In this document: positions 50,065 through 58,175 of the stretch, one piece after another
Position numbering within the stretch: position 1 is the first letter of the stretch
Layout of the letters: each line of letters begins with the position of its first letter
NCBI RefSeq assembly: GCF_013408535.1
Contig: NZ_JACBZA010000001.1
Location: 4,300,850-4,364,849, forward strand
DNA length: 64,000 nucleotides
From: Actinopolymorpha cephalotaxi
Lineage (GTDB): Bacteria; Actinomycetota; Actinomycetes; Propionibacteriales; Actinopolymorphaceae
Direction of reading: 5' to 3'
The notes under the pieces: generated by a model
Database searches by the model: none
The model's input: the letters and a program-made list of their open reading frames with translations, nothing else
What the model was told of the DNA's origin: nothing
Program-made: the position numbers and the translations under genes

Positions 50065-51279
50065 ATGGCCGCACATCGACGCCGCAGGGGCTGGCTCCTG
50101 CTGACCGCGCTCGCGGTGCTCGTCGCAGGAGCAGTTGTGAGTACGACGACCGGTCCCGCCGCGCAGGCGGCAACTCGCGCCACTGAAGCGAACGGCGCCT
50201 CGGGCACACTTCTTCGCCCGAACGTCGGCCTCTACCCCCGCCTGGTCCGCCTCCAGCACTCCGGACCCGCCAACGGCACCATCCTGGGCAGCGTGGTGAC
50301 GTTCGACGGCAACACCGGGCTGGGTGCCATCTACGCCAGCAAGGACGAGGGCCGGTCGTTCGAGCAGATCGGCACGGTCGCCGACCCAGCCAGCGCGAAC
50401 GGCAAGGGGCTGTGCTGCGCGACGTTGTACGAACTGCCGCGGCGGGTCGGTGACCTCGCCGCCGGCACCCTGCTGTGGGCGTCCTCGGCCGGGCAGTCCA
50501 CCAACCCGCGGCAGATGAGCATCCAGGTCTGGGCAAGCCGCGACCACGGCCGTACGTGGTCCCACCTCGCCACCCCGGTGGTCGCCCAGAACACCGGTGG
50601 CCTGTGGGAGCCGGAGTTCACCGTGACCCGGGACGGCCGGCTCATGGTGTTCTACTCCGACGAGACCGACCAGCCCGCGCACAGCCAGTTGCTGGTCGCG
50701 CAGTCGTCGGCCGACGGCGTGCACTGGACCGGCCGCGTGCCGGTGGTGGCGAGCAGCGACCCGGCCGCGCGTCCCGGAATGTCCATCGTCCGGCGGATCG
50801 CCGGTGGTCACTACCTGATGACCTACGAGGTGTGCGGACCGTCGTACGACTGCAAGGTGCACTACCGCGAGTCGCCCGACGGAGCCCGGTGGGGCGACCC
50901 GAGCGACCTCGGCCCGACCGTCCGGGCGACCGACGGCACGTACTTCCGGCACACCCCGACGATCACATGGGAGCCGGGCCGCGGCCGTGACGGCCGGCTG
51001 TTCCTGACCGGGCAGATCCTCTACGCCGCCGACGGCACCGTCGCCGAGGGCAACGGGCACACGGTCTTCGTCAGCGACCACGGACCGGCCGGGCCGTGGC
51101 GGGCGATCCCGGCGCCGGTGAGCGTGCCCGACCCGTACGACAACTACTGCCCCAACTACAGCTCACCGCTGCTGACCGTGCGGCACGGCACCCGGCTGCT
51201 GGAGATCGCCACCGCCTACGACAGCGACGGTGTCTGCAAGGCGTACTACGCGACCGGTTCGGAGCCCGTCGCACGCTGA
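50065..51279 (+). CDS. Secreted sialidase-superfamily (BNR/Asp-box) protein
   Basis: A 404-residue exported protein with a basic start (AHRRRRGW), hydrophobic core and AQAAT cleavage region. The mature part has Asp-box repeats: ASKDEGRSFEQIG and ASRDHGRTWSHLA, plus SADGVHWTG and ESPDGARWGD variants, which mark a six-bladed propeller. Early PRLVRL, WEPEFTV and RIAGGHYLMTYE resemble exo-sialidase-like glycosidases, but the active-site Arg triad cannot be confirmed by eye. The role is extracellular glycan breakdown or binding. GGAGG lies before ATG 50065. Confidence 0.8.
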   Translation: MAAHRRRRGWLLLTALAVLVAGAVVSTTTGPAAQAATRATEANGASGTLLRPNVGLYPRLVRLQHSGPANGTILGSVVTFDGNTGLGAIYASKDEGRSFEQIGTVADPASANGKGLCCATLYELPRRVGDLAAGTLLWASSAGQSTNPRQMSIQVWASRDHGRTWSHLATPVVAQNTGGLWEPEFTVTRDGRLMVFYSDETDQPAHSQLLVAQSSADGVHWTGRVPVVASSDPAARPGMSIVRRIAGGHYLMTYEVCGPSYDCKVHYRESPDGARWGDPSDLGPTVRATDGTYFRHTPTITWEPGRGRDGRLFLTGQILYAADGTVAEGNGHTVFVSDHGPAGPWRAIPAPVSVPDPYDNYCPNYSSPLLTVRHGTRLLEIATAYDSDGVCKAYYATGSEPVAR

Positions 51280-51397
51280 CCGCGCGAACACTGGCCCAGG
51301 GGCCTTGATTCGCCCCTGCGACGACAGTGAACTACGTGCAGGACCGGCGTAGTGCGGTCGGTCCCGTACGTGGTTCAACCGGGGGCTGGGGGTTGAC

Positions 51398-52426
51398 GTG
51401 GCCGAATCTGACGAGGAACAGGAACGCGACCGCACCGGCGTCGGTGCTGCCGGGCTCGCGGCGGATCTCGCTTCGGGGGCGACTGCCGTGAGCCGCGCGT
51501 TGACCGGGACGTCCGCGAGCCGCATGCTGGTGCGCCGGGGATTTCTCCTCCGCAAGCTGCACGCGGATGTGGTCAGCGACGACGGCGACGTGCTGGTCGC
51601 GCACCTGGCGTGGCTGCGCGTCGCCGGGGTGCACACGCCCTACGCCGTGGTCGAACGCTATCCCGCCGGCGGCGGCCGGGAGGTGCTGCGCGGACGCCCG
51701 ATCGCCGGCTCACCGAGACGGCGCAGGGACGGCGGGATGGAGTACTCCATCGCCACCCGGGACGGGCGCACCCTGAGGCTGGTCCACCATGCGCCGGTGC
51801 CCGCCTGGCACCCTTCCGACCCACAGATCAGCCCACGAATGCACTGGCACGTCGCCGTGCCGTACGCGCGGGCCGAGGCTTCCTGGGAGGGTGCCGGTCC
51901 GGACCCGGGCGCCGACGCCGGGGCCGCACGACTCGTCGGGACGGGGTACTCCGACTGGGTGTGGCTCCGGCTGCCGCCCCGGTTGCTCGGGCTGCGCTGG
52001 CTGCGGTGGGGCCGGATCCATCTGCCCGGGCGGACGATCGTGTTCAACACCGTCGACCGGTCGAACGGCCTGCGATGGACGCGGGTCACCGAGTGGCGGG
52101 TGGGCGCAGGTCCGGTCGGTGGGGATCCGATCGGTGGGGATCCGGTCGAGCTCGTCATCGACGGCGCGCCGCGGACCGACGGGCCCGCCGACGGCCTGGA
52201 CGCCTGGACCGTCCCCGCACCGGGCGGTCCGGTCAACCTCGAACCGCTGCGGGTCCTGCACGAGGGCGAGCCGCTGGACGCGGACCGGTTCCCTGACCCC
52301 TGGGAGCGGTGGGGCAGCCGGGTCGCCAACGGCCCGTCGTACGAGACCCGCTGGCTCAGCAGCGCCCGTGACGCGAGCGGAGCGACCGGCATGGTCGTGC
52401 ACGAGTCGGTCCGGTTCGGTCGCTGA
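51398..52426 (+). CDS. Lipocalin-like protein, possibly CrtC/hydroxyneurosporene synthase-related
   Basis: A 342-residue protein. The C-terminal half has YSDWVWLRLPPRLLGLRWLRWG, followed by GRIHLPGRTIVFNTVD and several beta strands with Trp. This resembles the double-lipocalin fold of carotenoid 1,2-hydratase (CrtC) and AttH proteins, but I would not name a reaction. The N-terminal 50 residues are low-complexity. There is no signal peptide. Its stop abuts the stop of the convergent PhyH gene with no bases between. Confidence 0.45.
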   Translation: MAESDEEQERDRTGVGAAGLAADLASGATAVSRALTGTSASRMLVRRGFLLRKLHADVVSDDGDVLVAHLAWLRVAGVHTPYAVVERYPAGGGREVLRGRPIAGSPRRRRDGGMEYSIATRDGRTLRLVHHAPVPAWHPSDPQISPRMHWHVAVPYARAEASWEGAGPDPGADAGAARLVGTGYSDWVWLRLPPRLLGLRWLRWGRIHLPGRTIVFNTVDRSNGLRWTRVTEWRVGAGPVGGDPIGGDPVELVIDGAPRTDGPADGLDAWTVPAPGGPVNLEPLRVLHEGEPLDADRFPDPWERWGSRVANGPSYETRWLSSARDASGATGMVVHESVRFGR

Positions 52427-53239
52427 CTATCCGTACGCGCCTGTGGGCAGGAAGCCGAGCAGCCGTCGCAGCCGCGGGTCGGCCCCGGCGTACACGTGCT
52501 CGGGCATCACGTAGTTCATGAACGGGAAGTAGCGATGCCCGATCAGGCGGTGTGCGTACGAGACCTGGCTGACATAGCGGGTCCGCTCGCTGACGTTGGG
52601 ATGGCCACGATGCCAGACGTTGCAGCTGAACATGATCGCCGTACCCGCCCTGCCGTACGCCGTCACCACGTCCTGCTCCCACCGCGTGTTCTCCAGCGTG
52701 GGCGGGCAGTGGGCGCCGAACAGGTGCGAGCCGGGCACGAACTGCGTCGGGCCGTGCCGTAGCTCGGTCACGTCGGTGAGGTAGTAGTTGCAGGTGAACA
52801 GGAGTACGGGCAGGCGCACGTTGGCCGGCGGCTCGCCGTGGGTCACGAGGTAGTGCGGCGGGTCGTCCTGGTGCCAGGTGGAGATGCCTGCCTGCGTCGG
52901 TGTACGGAACGCGTTGTTGTGTACGACGTGGACGTTGTCCGGACCGGCGCCCGGGCGGTCACGCCCGATGAGCTGCTCGGCGAACGTGACGATCGGCTCG
53001 TGGTCGAACAGCCGCAGATTCGCCTTGCTGCGTTCGAACATCCGCACCTGGATCTCGACCTGCCCGGCGTCGTTGGGTTCCGCGCCGATCGCGTCGTCGA
53101 GGTCGGTACGAAGCTCGCGCACGAGATCGTCCGGCAGGGCGTTCTCGACCACCAGGAACCCGTCGCGGTGGAAGCGTTCGATCCAGTCGTCAAGGTCAGG
53201 TTGCCCGTCCGCGCGCACCGGCGAGATCGCCTTCGTCAT
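52427..53239 (-). CDS. Phytanoyl-CoA dioxygenase (PhyH) family enzyme
   Basis: A 270-residue Fe(II)/2-oxoglutarate enzyme. N-terminal FHRDGFLVVENALPDDLVREL is the PhyH opening. The iron ligands lie in ISTWHQDDPPHYLVT (His-x-Asp) and CNVWHRGHPNVS (distal His), and the segment LRHGPTQFVPGSHLFG lies between. The start overlaps the stop of the next dioxygenase gene in ATGA, so the two are translationally coupled and probably act in one pathway or as a pair. The substrate is unknown. Confidence 0.87.
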   Translation of the reverse strand: MTKAISPVRADGQPDLDDWIERFHRDGFLVVENALPDDLVRELRTDLDDAIGAEPNDAGQVEIQVRMFERSKANLRLFDHEPIVTFAEQLIGRDRPGAGPDNVHVVHNNAFRTPTQAGISTWHQDDPPHYLVTHGEPPANVRLPVLLFTCNYYLTDVTELRHGPTQFVPGSHLFGAHCPPTLENTRWEQDVVTAYGRAGTAIMFSCNVWHRGHPNVSERTRYVSQVSYAHRLIGHRYFPFMNYVMPEHVYAGADPRLRRLLGFLPTGAYG

Positions 53240-54015
53240 GAGCGCGCCCCGAACTCGTCCAGGACACCGAGGACGTGCAGAGCGGCGGGGCTGAGCCGGT
53301 CGCGCGTGCGGACGCGTAGGTACTCGGCCTGGTCGAGCTGTTGCGGCTGGTCGCGTCTGGTGAAGTAGGAGTGCAGCGCGCGGCGGGGGCGGTCGCTGTT
53401 GTTGCGCGTACCGCCGTGCCAGAGGTGGCTGTTGAACACCACCACGGTGCCGGCCGGTGCGATCAGCTGGATCTCGTCCGGGTGGGTGGCCTGCGGGTCG
53501 CCGTCGAGTTCGTCGGCCGGCCCGACGCCACGCTTGAGGTGTGAGCCGGGCACCACCCGGGTCGCGCCGTTGTCGGCGGTGAAGTCGTCGAGCAGCCAGA
53601 TCGAGTTGCAGACCTGGTAGCCCTGTCCCTCCTGCAGAACACCCCAGTCCGCGTGCAGGCCCTGGTGACCCCGGCCGGGCAGCGCCGCCCGGCTGTTCAG
53701 CGAGGAAAGCTTGAACTCACCGAGCACATGGCGGATGGCCGCGAGCACCACCGGATGGGTGAAGCACACCTCGAACATCGGGTCCTTGTTCACCAGGTCC
53801 GACAGCCGGTCGGTGCCGGCCTCCTGGTGCACCTCCGCACCCGCGCGGCTCCCCTCGATGCGGGACAGCTCGGCCAGCCGCTCCCCGAACGCCGCCACCT
53901 GCTCCGGTGACAGGATCCCCGGAAGTGGCGCGAACCCGTCGTTGTCGAGCTGGGCCTTCGTCTTCGCGTCGAGCAGGTCGTCGGTCACGCCGAGCTCGCT
54001 CAGCGCCGTCTCCAT
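53236..54015 (-). CDS. Phytanoyl-CoA dioxygenase (PhyH) family enzyme, coupled to the next
   Basis: A 259-residue PhyH protein, first of the coupled pair. NDGFAPLPGILSPEQVAAFGE opens the fold. Iron ligands are in GHQGLHADWGVLQ (His-x-Asp) and NSHLWHGGTRNN (distal His), and a NSIWLLDDFTADNGATRVVPGSH segment comes between. ATG 54015 is preferred because AAGGA lies 8 bases before it; ATG 54021 two codons upstream would have only 2 bases of spacing. A third PhyH gene lies at 49120. Confidence 0.87.
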   Translation of the reverse strand: METALSELGVTDDLLDAKTKAQLDNDGFAPLPGILSPEQVAAFGERLAELSRIEGSRAGAEVHQEAGTDRLSDLVNKDPMFEVCFTHPVVLAAIRHVLGEFKLSSLNSRAALPGRGHQGLHADWGVLQEGQGYQVCNSIWLLDDFTADNGATRVVPGSHLKRGVGPADELDGDPQATHPDEIQLIAPAGTVVVFNSHLWHGGTRNNSDRPRRALHSYFTRRDQPQQLDQAEYLRVRTRDRLSPAALHVLGVLDEFGARS

Positions 54016-54226
54016 GTCCATGTTCCTTGCCGTCCTCTGCCGTCGTCTGCCGTCGTACGGCGTCCGGAATCCAGGTCTCTTCCCACGAAGCCTTTCGCAG
54101 AGTCCGAACTGTCGCCATGCACGAAACACGTATTTCCATGCACATTCCGAGCAGTCGGCGCGAGTGCGGTGCGGTGATCAACGGCTCTGTCCCAGAAGTT
54201 GGCGCGACCGCGCGTCACCCGGCACC

Positions 54227-54754
54227 ATGGTCCGGATGTGGACCGCACCCGAGGTGACCCGGCACGGACACTCCGATCCCCTGCTGGGTGACGAGCGAAC
54301 CATCCTCGAAGGCCGGCTGGAGTGGCATCGCAGCACGCTGTTGGCGAAGTGCGCCGGCCTCACCGGTGAGGAGCTCGCCAGGCAGGTCGTACCGCCCTCG
54401 AACCTCTCCCTGCTCGGGCTGATCCGGCACGTCGCCCAGGTCGAGAGCTCGTGGTTCCAGCGGTTGCTCGCCGGCCGGGACGTACCCCGCGTCCATCCCT
54501 CCGGCGGCGCGGACTTCGACGCCGCCACGCCGGAGAACGCCGAGGCCGACTACGCCACCCTGCTGGCGCAGATGGCGGCCAGCCGCGAGGTCGTCGCGAC
54601 GATGAGCCTGGACGACGAGTTCACCGTGCAGATGTGGGACGGGCAACGCGCGTCCGTGCGCTGGCTCCACGTCCACATGATCGAGGAGTACGCCCGGCAC
54701 AACGGGCACGCCGACCTCCTCCGCGAACGCGTCGACGGCACCACCGGTCCCTGA
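54227..54754 (+). CDS. DinB family protein (DUF664)
   Basis: A 175-residue four-helix bundle protein, paralogue of the one at 34464. SNLSLLGLIRHVAQVESSW (about residues 64-82) and WLHVHMIEEYARHNGHADLL (about 145-164) carry the metal-ligand His residues. Like other actinobacterial DUF664 proteins it may be a mycothiol-dependent enzyme. ATG 54236, three codons in, is the alternative start; neither has a strong ribosome site. It converges with the WhiB gene. Confidence 0.86.
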   Translation: MVRMWTAPEVTRHGHSDPLLGDERTILEGRLEWHRSTLLAKCAGLTGEELARQVVPPSNLSLLGLIRHVAQVESSWFQRLLAGRDVPRVHPSGGADFDAATPENAEADYATLLAQMAASREVVATMSLDDEFTVQMWDGQRASVRWLHVHMIEEYARHNGHADLLRERVDGTTGP

Positions 54755-54770
54755 CTCTCGGCGAAGCCCG

Positions 54771-55076
54771 TCACGCAGCCGTGGTACTGACCTCCGCGCG
54801 CCGGCGGGCATGCACCATCGCTTTCCGCTGCCGGGCTGTCAGTCCGCCCCGTACGCCCCATTGGTGGGATGCGGGGCGCGACAGCTCGGCTGCGAGACAC
54901 TGAGCATTGAACGGGCACCCGGCACACAAGTCCGCCGCGATCTTCTCCCGTCTGACCTGTTCACCTACTTCTTCAGTGGAATCATCTTCTGGGCCGAACC
55001 ACAACTCCATCGGTGTACCAAGACACGGACGGTACTGCCAGTCATCTGGCAGCGAGGTCGAGGTAGTTAGGCGCAT
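54771..55076 (-). CDS. WhiB-family iron-sulfur transcription factor
   Basis: A 101-residue WhiB-like protein. Four Cys ligands for a [4Fe-4S] cluster are in place: one in YRPCLG (about residue 18) and three in LCAGCPFNAQCLA (about 51-62). The WhiB turn reads GVRGGLTARQRK, close to the usual GVWGG, and a basic C-terminus follows. WhiB proteins sense redox state or nitric oxide and act with the sigma factor. ATG 55076 is chosen because AAGGAGGGAG precedes it. It is divergent from the XRE/TPR regulator, across a 171-bp region with GTTAAC repeats. Confidence 0.92.
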   Translation of the reverse strand: MRLTTSTSLPDDWQYRPCLGTPMELWFGPEDDSTEEVGEQVRREKIAADLCAGCPFNAQCLAAELSRPASHQWGVRGGLTARQRKAMVHARRRAEVSTTAA

Positions 55077-55160
55077 CGACCGCTCCCTCCTTGGTGTGCT
55101 TACGGACGCGGTTTGTCGCGCCCGACGTCTCACCTCTGAGCCAACCGGAAGTGCGGCGCG

Positions 55161-55183
55161 AACGGGAGTTAACGGGTGTTAAC
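55161..55183. promoter_or_regulatory. GTTAAC repeat array between whiB-like and XRE genes
   Basis: Two direct 10-bp units AACGGGAGTT and AACGGGTGTT lie in a row, so that GTTAAC occurs twice (55168-55173 and 55178-55183) exactly one helical turn apart. A further TGTTAG follows at 55191, the likely -10 of the XRE gene. It is a good candidate operator for the XRE regulator acting on itself and on the WhiB gene. Confidence 0.55.
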
Positions 55184-55247
55184 CTCCTCGTGTTAGGGCG
55201 CCTACAACTCCTGGCGGAAACCTGTTCGCGCTCACGCGAGAGGACCG

Positions 55248-56390
55248 ATGACCACATCCGCGCTGAAGCAGGCACGACTCGCCCGAGGCTGGTCCCAGAG
55301 CCGACTCATCGCAGGTATGGAGTCCTACGCACGACGCCACGCGATCCAGATTGCTGCGACGGCCAGTCTTCGGGTGTACGTGTCCGAGTGGGAAAACGGG
55401 CGGCGCCGCATATCCCCGCCGTACGCCGGGATTCTGCGGCGCCTTCTGGGACTCACCGACAACGAGCTGGCCTCCCCCAGCGACGAATCATCCTCCCCCC
55501 TCCCCTGGGCGGACGGATACCAAGATCTCGCGAGCAGGGTGCGAACTTCCCGGGGTCTCGGCAGCGATGTCGTGGCGACTTTCATGGCCCAGACTGAGCT
55601 CCTGCGCGGCTTGGACAGGCAACTCGGCGCTGCTCAACTCGTCGATCAGATGCAGTCGCACCTCGCGATGATCCAGGACGCATTGATTTTCTCGGTCCTG
55701 CCTGCCTCCCGAAAGCCGCTGGCCCTCGCGCTTGGCAGCGCTTCGACCCTCGCAGCTTGGCAGGCCTTGGACGCCGGTGCTGCGGACCGAGCCTGGCGGC
55801 AGTACGAACTAGCCAAGAACGCTGCTCGGGACGCTGACGCGCCAGAGCACCTGGCCTATGCGATGGGTGAGCAGGCGTATGTCCTCGCTGAGGCGGGAGA
55901 ACCCGGGCTGGGAGTGGAGTTGGTACGTGAGGCCGCGCGCGTCGGGGCCGGAGCTGCCTCGGGCAAGCTGATGGCGTGGGTCGCAGCGGCAGAAGCAGAA
56001 CTGTGTGCGCATGCAGGGATGCGGGACGACTGCCTACGGGCATTGGATCGGGCAGACCACCTGCTGCCGCCCGGCGAGGATGCACGTGACGAAGACGTAC
56101 CAAGCATTTTCCTGAACGCGAGCCACCTCACGCGTTGGCGCGGAAACGCATTGGCTCTCATCGGCGACGACCATGCCGTAGCGGACCTGTACAACGCGCT
56201 CAGTGGTCTTGACCCGTCGTTCACACGAGCGCAAGCCGGGCTGCGGTGCGATCTGGCGCAAGCGCACATGGCTCGCGGGGAGTATGACGATGCAGCCGAT
56301 CACCTGTCCGTGGCCCGGCTCGTCACCAGCCGTACCGGGTCGGTCCGCCACCGCCGCCGGATCGACCGTCTCACCGTTACCGCATCCTGA
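55248..56390 (+). CDS. XRE-family HTH regulator with C-terminal TPR-like domain
   Basis: A 380-residue regulator. The N-terminal XRE HTH is at about residues 4-70 (LKQARLARGWSQSRLIAGM, then SLRVYVSEWENGRRRISPPY), with an insert of about 15 residues between the helices. From residue 110 onwards the protein is all-helical with TPR-like pairs (AWQALDAGAADRAWRQYELAKNAARDAD, HLAYAMGEQAYVLAEAG), as in the Streptomyces-type regulators that bind peptide or small signals. It lies 2 bases upstream of the target site now filled by an IS481 copy, and before the insertion it faced the Nudix gene directly. Confidence 0.86.
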   Translation: MTTSALKQARLARGWSQSRLIAGMESYARRHAIQIAATASLRVYVSEWENGRRRISPPYAGILRRLLGLTDNELASPSDESSSPLPWADGYQDLASRVRTSRGLGSDVVATFMAQTELLRGLDRQLGAAQLVDQMQSHLAMIQDALIFSVLPASRKPLALALGSASTLAAWQALDAGAADRAWRQYELAKNAARDADAPEHLAYAMGEQAYVLAEAGEPGLGVELVREAARVGAGAASGKLMAWVAAAEAELCAHAGMRDDCLRALDRADHLLPPGEDARDEDVPSIFLNASHLTRWRGNALALIGDDHAVADLYNALSGLDPSFTRAQAGLRCDLAQAHMARGEYDDAADHLSVARLVTSRTGSVRHRRRIDRLTVTAS

Positions 56391-56392
56391 CC

Positions 56393-57409
56393 CTAGCTGT
56401 TGCGGGTCATGACGTTGGTGACGGTCTGCCGGAGGCGTGAGGCGGGTGGTTGGTCGCCGGCGGCGGTGTGGGCTCGATGGTAGTTGTAGTGGATGTTCCA
56501 CACCTGGATCGCCTGTGCGCGTTGGGTTTCGCTGGTCCACACCCGGGCGTAGAGGAGTTCTTCGGCGAGGGTGCGCTGGTATCTCTCGACTTTGCCGTTG
56601 TGGCGTGGTGTGTAGGGGCGGGTGCGCTGGTGACGTGAGGCGAATGCTGTCGCGGTCCGCACGAACGCCCCGGCCCGGTAGTTCGCACCGTTGTCTGTGA
56701 CCAGGCGAGTGATCCGGACGATGCCGTGGTCGGCGAAGAACGCACGGGCCCGGTGGAAGAAGCCGATCGACGTCTTCGCGGTCTCATCGGTCAGGTGTTC
56801 GGTGTAGGCCAGTCGGGAGAACCCGTCCACCGCCGAGTGCAGGTAGACGTAGCCAGCCTTGGCTGCGCCCTTCTTCTTGGCCTTGGCGCGCTGGGCGGCT
56901 CGGTCAGCGTCGCTGCCGCGTCCGTGGGCCCGCCAGCCGCCGCCGTCGGGGATCCGGCCGACCTTCTTCACGTCCAGGTGCACCATGTGCCCCGGATAGC
57001 GGGCGGTGATCCGCTCCGGCCGCCGGTTCGACGCGCCAGTGGGGTCCAGGTCGCGGCGCCGGTTGAGACCCAGGCGGGCCAGCCACCGGCCCACGGTGGC
57101 GACAGAGACCCGGTGGCCGCGGTGGGCGAGCTCGGCGGCGATCTTGCGGGCGGACCACTTGTGCTCCCGGCGCCAGGTCTCGATCAGCTCCACCACCCCA
57201 TCCGGGGTCTGGGACGGGGAGGAATGCGGCGCGGAGGACCGGTCGAGCAGACCGGCGTCGCCGCTGGCCCGGTAGCGGTTCACCCACTTCGACAGACACT
57301 GCCGCGACACGCCGGCCTCGGCGGCCACGTGGGCGATCGGGCGGGTCTGGCAGCGGGTGACAAGACGCAGCCGGCCGGCAGCAGTCAACGGGGCGCTAGC
57401 GTGGGACAC
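56393..57409 (-). CDS. IS481-family transposase, apparently intact
   Basis: A 338-residue transposase. The N-terminal HTH includes IAHVAAEAGVSRQCLSKWVNRYR. The rve/DDE core has the first Asp in GHMVHLDVKKVG, with a YVYLHSAVDGFSRLAY segment, the second Asp in RLVTDNGANYRA and the catalytic Glu in PRHNGKVERYQRTLAEEL. The length is normal for IS481 and no frame break is seen, so it may be active. The last codons reach into the left terminal repeat, and the stop reads into the target duplication. Confidence 0.92.
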   Translation of the reverse strand: MSHASAPLTAAGRLRLVTRCQTRPIAHVAAEAGVSRQCLSKWVNRYRASGDAGLLDRSSAPHSSPSQTPDGVVELIETWRREHKWSARKIAAELAHRGHRVSVATVGRWLARLGLNRRRDLDPTGASNRRPERITARYPGHMVHLDVKKVGRIPDGGGWRAHGRGSDADRAAQRAKAKKKGAAKAGYVYLHSAVDGFSRLAYTEHLTDETAKTSIGFFHRARAFFADHGIVRITRLVTDNGANYRAGAFVRTATAFASRHQRTRPYTPRHNGKVERYQRTLAEELLYARVWTSETQRAQAIQVWNIHYNYHRAHTAAGDQPPASRLRQTVTNVMTRNS

Positions 57410-57520
57410 GAGGGGTAGATCCCTTTCGGAGGACGGTTGGTCGCACTTCCATCCTGCCGACCGGCGATCTACCCCTCCCTCACACCCCGACCACCGTCAA
57501 CAACCTCATGAGCCACAACA
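56398..57520 (-). mobile_element. IS481-family insertion sequence with 6-bp target duplication
   Basis: The element is 1123 bp. Terminal inverted repeats start TGTTG and match at 24 of 28 bases (left TGTTGCGGGTCATGACGTTG, right on the other strand TGTTGTGGCTCATGAGGTTG). The 6-bp CCTAGC occurs directly outside both ends (56392-56397 and 57521-57526), the NCTAGN target type known for IS481. The right copy of the duplication contains the stop codon of the Nudix gene. Confidence 0.93.
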
Positions 57521-57521
57521 C

Positions 57522-58106
57522 CTAGCTATGCCGAAGTGCCATCAAGTGCAGTAGGCCGATCAGCGTGCCCGAGCCGAGCAGTTCGCCACGCGTCATCAGT
57601 TCCCCGACATCTGCCAGCGGTATCCATGTCACCAGCCCGGCTTCCTCTGGGTCGACAGGGTCCCCGACGAAGGTCGCTCCCCGCCCGATGAAGATTTCAT
57701 GAGTGGCGTCGACCATTCCGACGACAGGCTGGTATGAGATCGCATGCTCGAGTGAGTGTGGCCGCCACCCGGTCTCCTCTTCGACCTCCCGCGCCGCGGC
57801 GTCCTTCGCGTCCTCACCTTCGTCTACCAGCCCACCAGGCAGCTCCCAACCCCATCGCCCGATGACGAACCGGTAGCGCCACAGCATGAGGACCCGATCG
57901 TCGTCGTCCACGACAACGGCGACCGCCGCACGACCGAGCCGAACCACGTGATGTTCGAACCGCCGCACTCCGGGGGGCTCTACATCCACCAGATCCAGCC
58001 GGACCCACTCGTTGTCATAGATCGTGCGCTCGCCGTGGATGCGCCAAGCCTGCGGCCCTGCAGTGCGACGACCGTTCACGTCGTCCTCAGCCGGGTCGCA
58101 GCCCAT
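57522..58106 (-). CDS. Nudix hydrolase (ADP-ribose pyrophosphatase-like)
   Basis: A 194-residue protein. The Nudix box is complete at about residues 91-113: GGLVDEGEDAKDAAAREVEEETGW. Strands before it (VAVVVDDDDRVLMLWRYRF) and the Pro-rich WELPG context fit NudF-like ADP-ribose pyrophosphatases or broad nucleotide-sugar hydrolases. The stop TAG lies in the CCTAGC duplication left by the IS481 insertion, so the reading frame is unchanged by the insertion. Gene pairs of an XRE/TPR regulator and a Nudix protein recur in actinobacteria, suggesting a link. Confidence 0.9.
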   Translation of the reverse strand: MGCDPAEDDVNGRRTAGPQAWRIHGERTIYDNEWVRLDLVDVEPPGVRRFEHHVVRLGRAAVAVVVDDDDRVLMLWRYRFVIGRWGWELPGGLVDEGEDAKDAAAREVEEETGWRPHSLEHAISYQPVVGMVDATHEIFIGRGATFVGDPVDPEEAGLVTWIPLADVGELMTRGELLGSGTLIGLLHLMALRHS

Positions 58107-58175
58107 AACCCGATCAACTCCTGAACCTTGGATTGACCAAGTCTAACCAGGGGCTCACCGACCGATGACGTTTGC

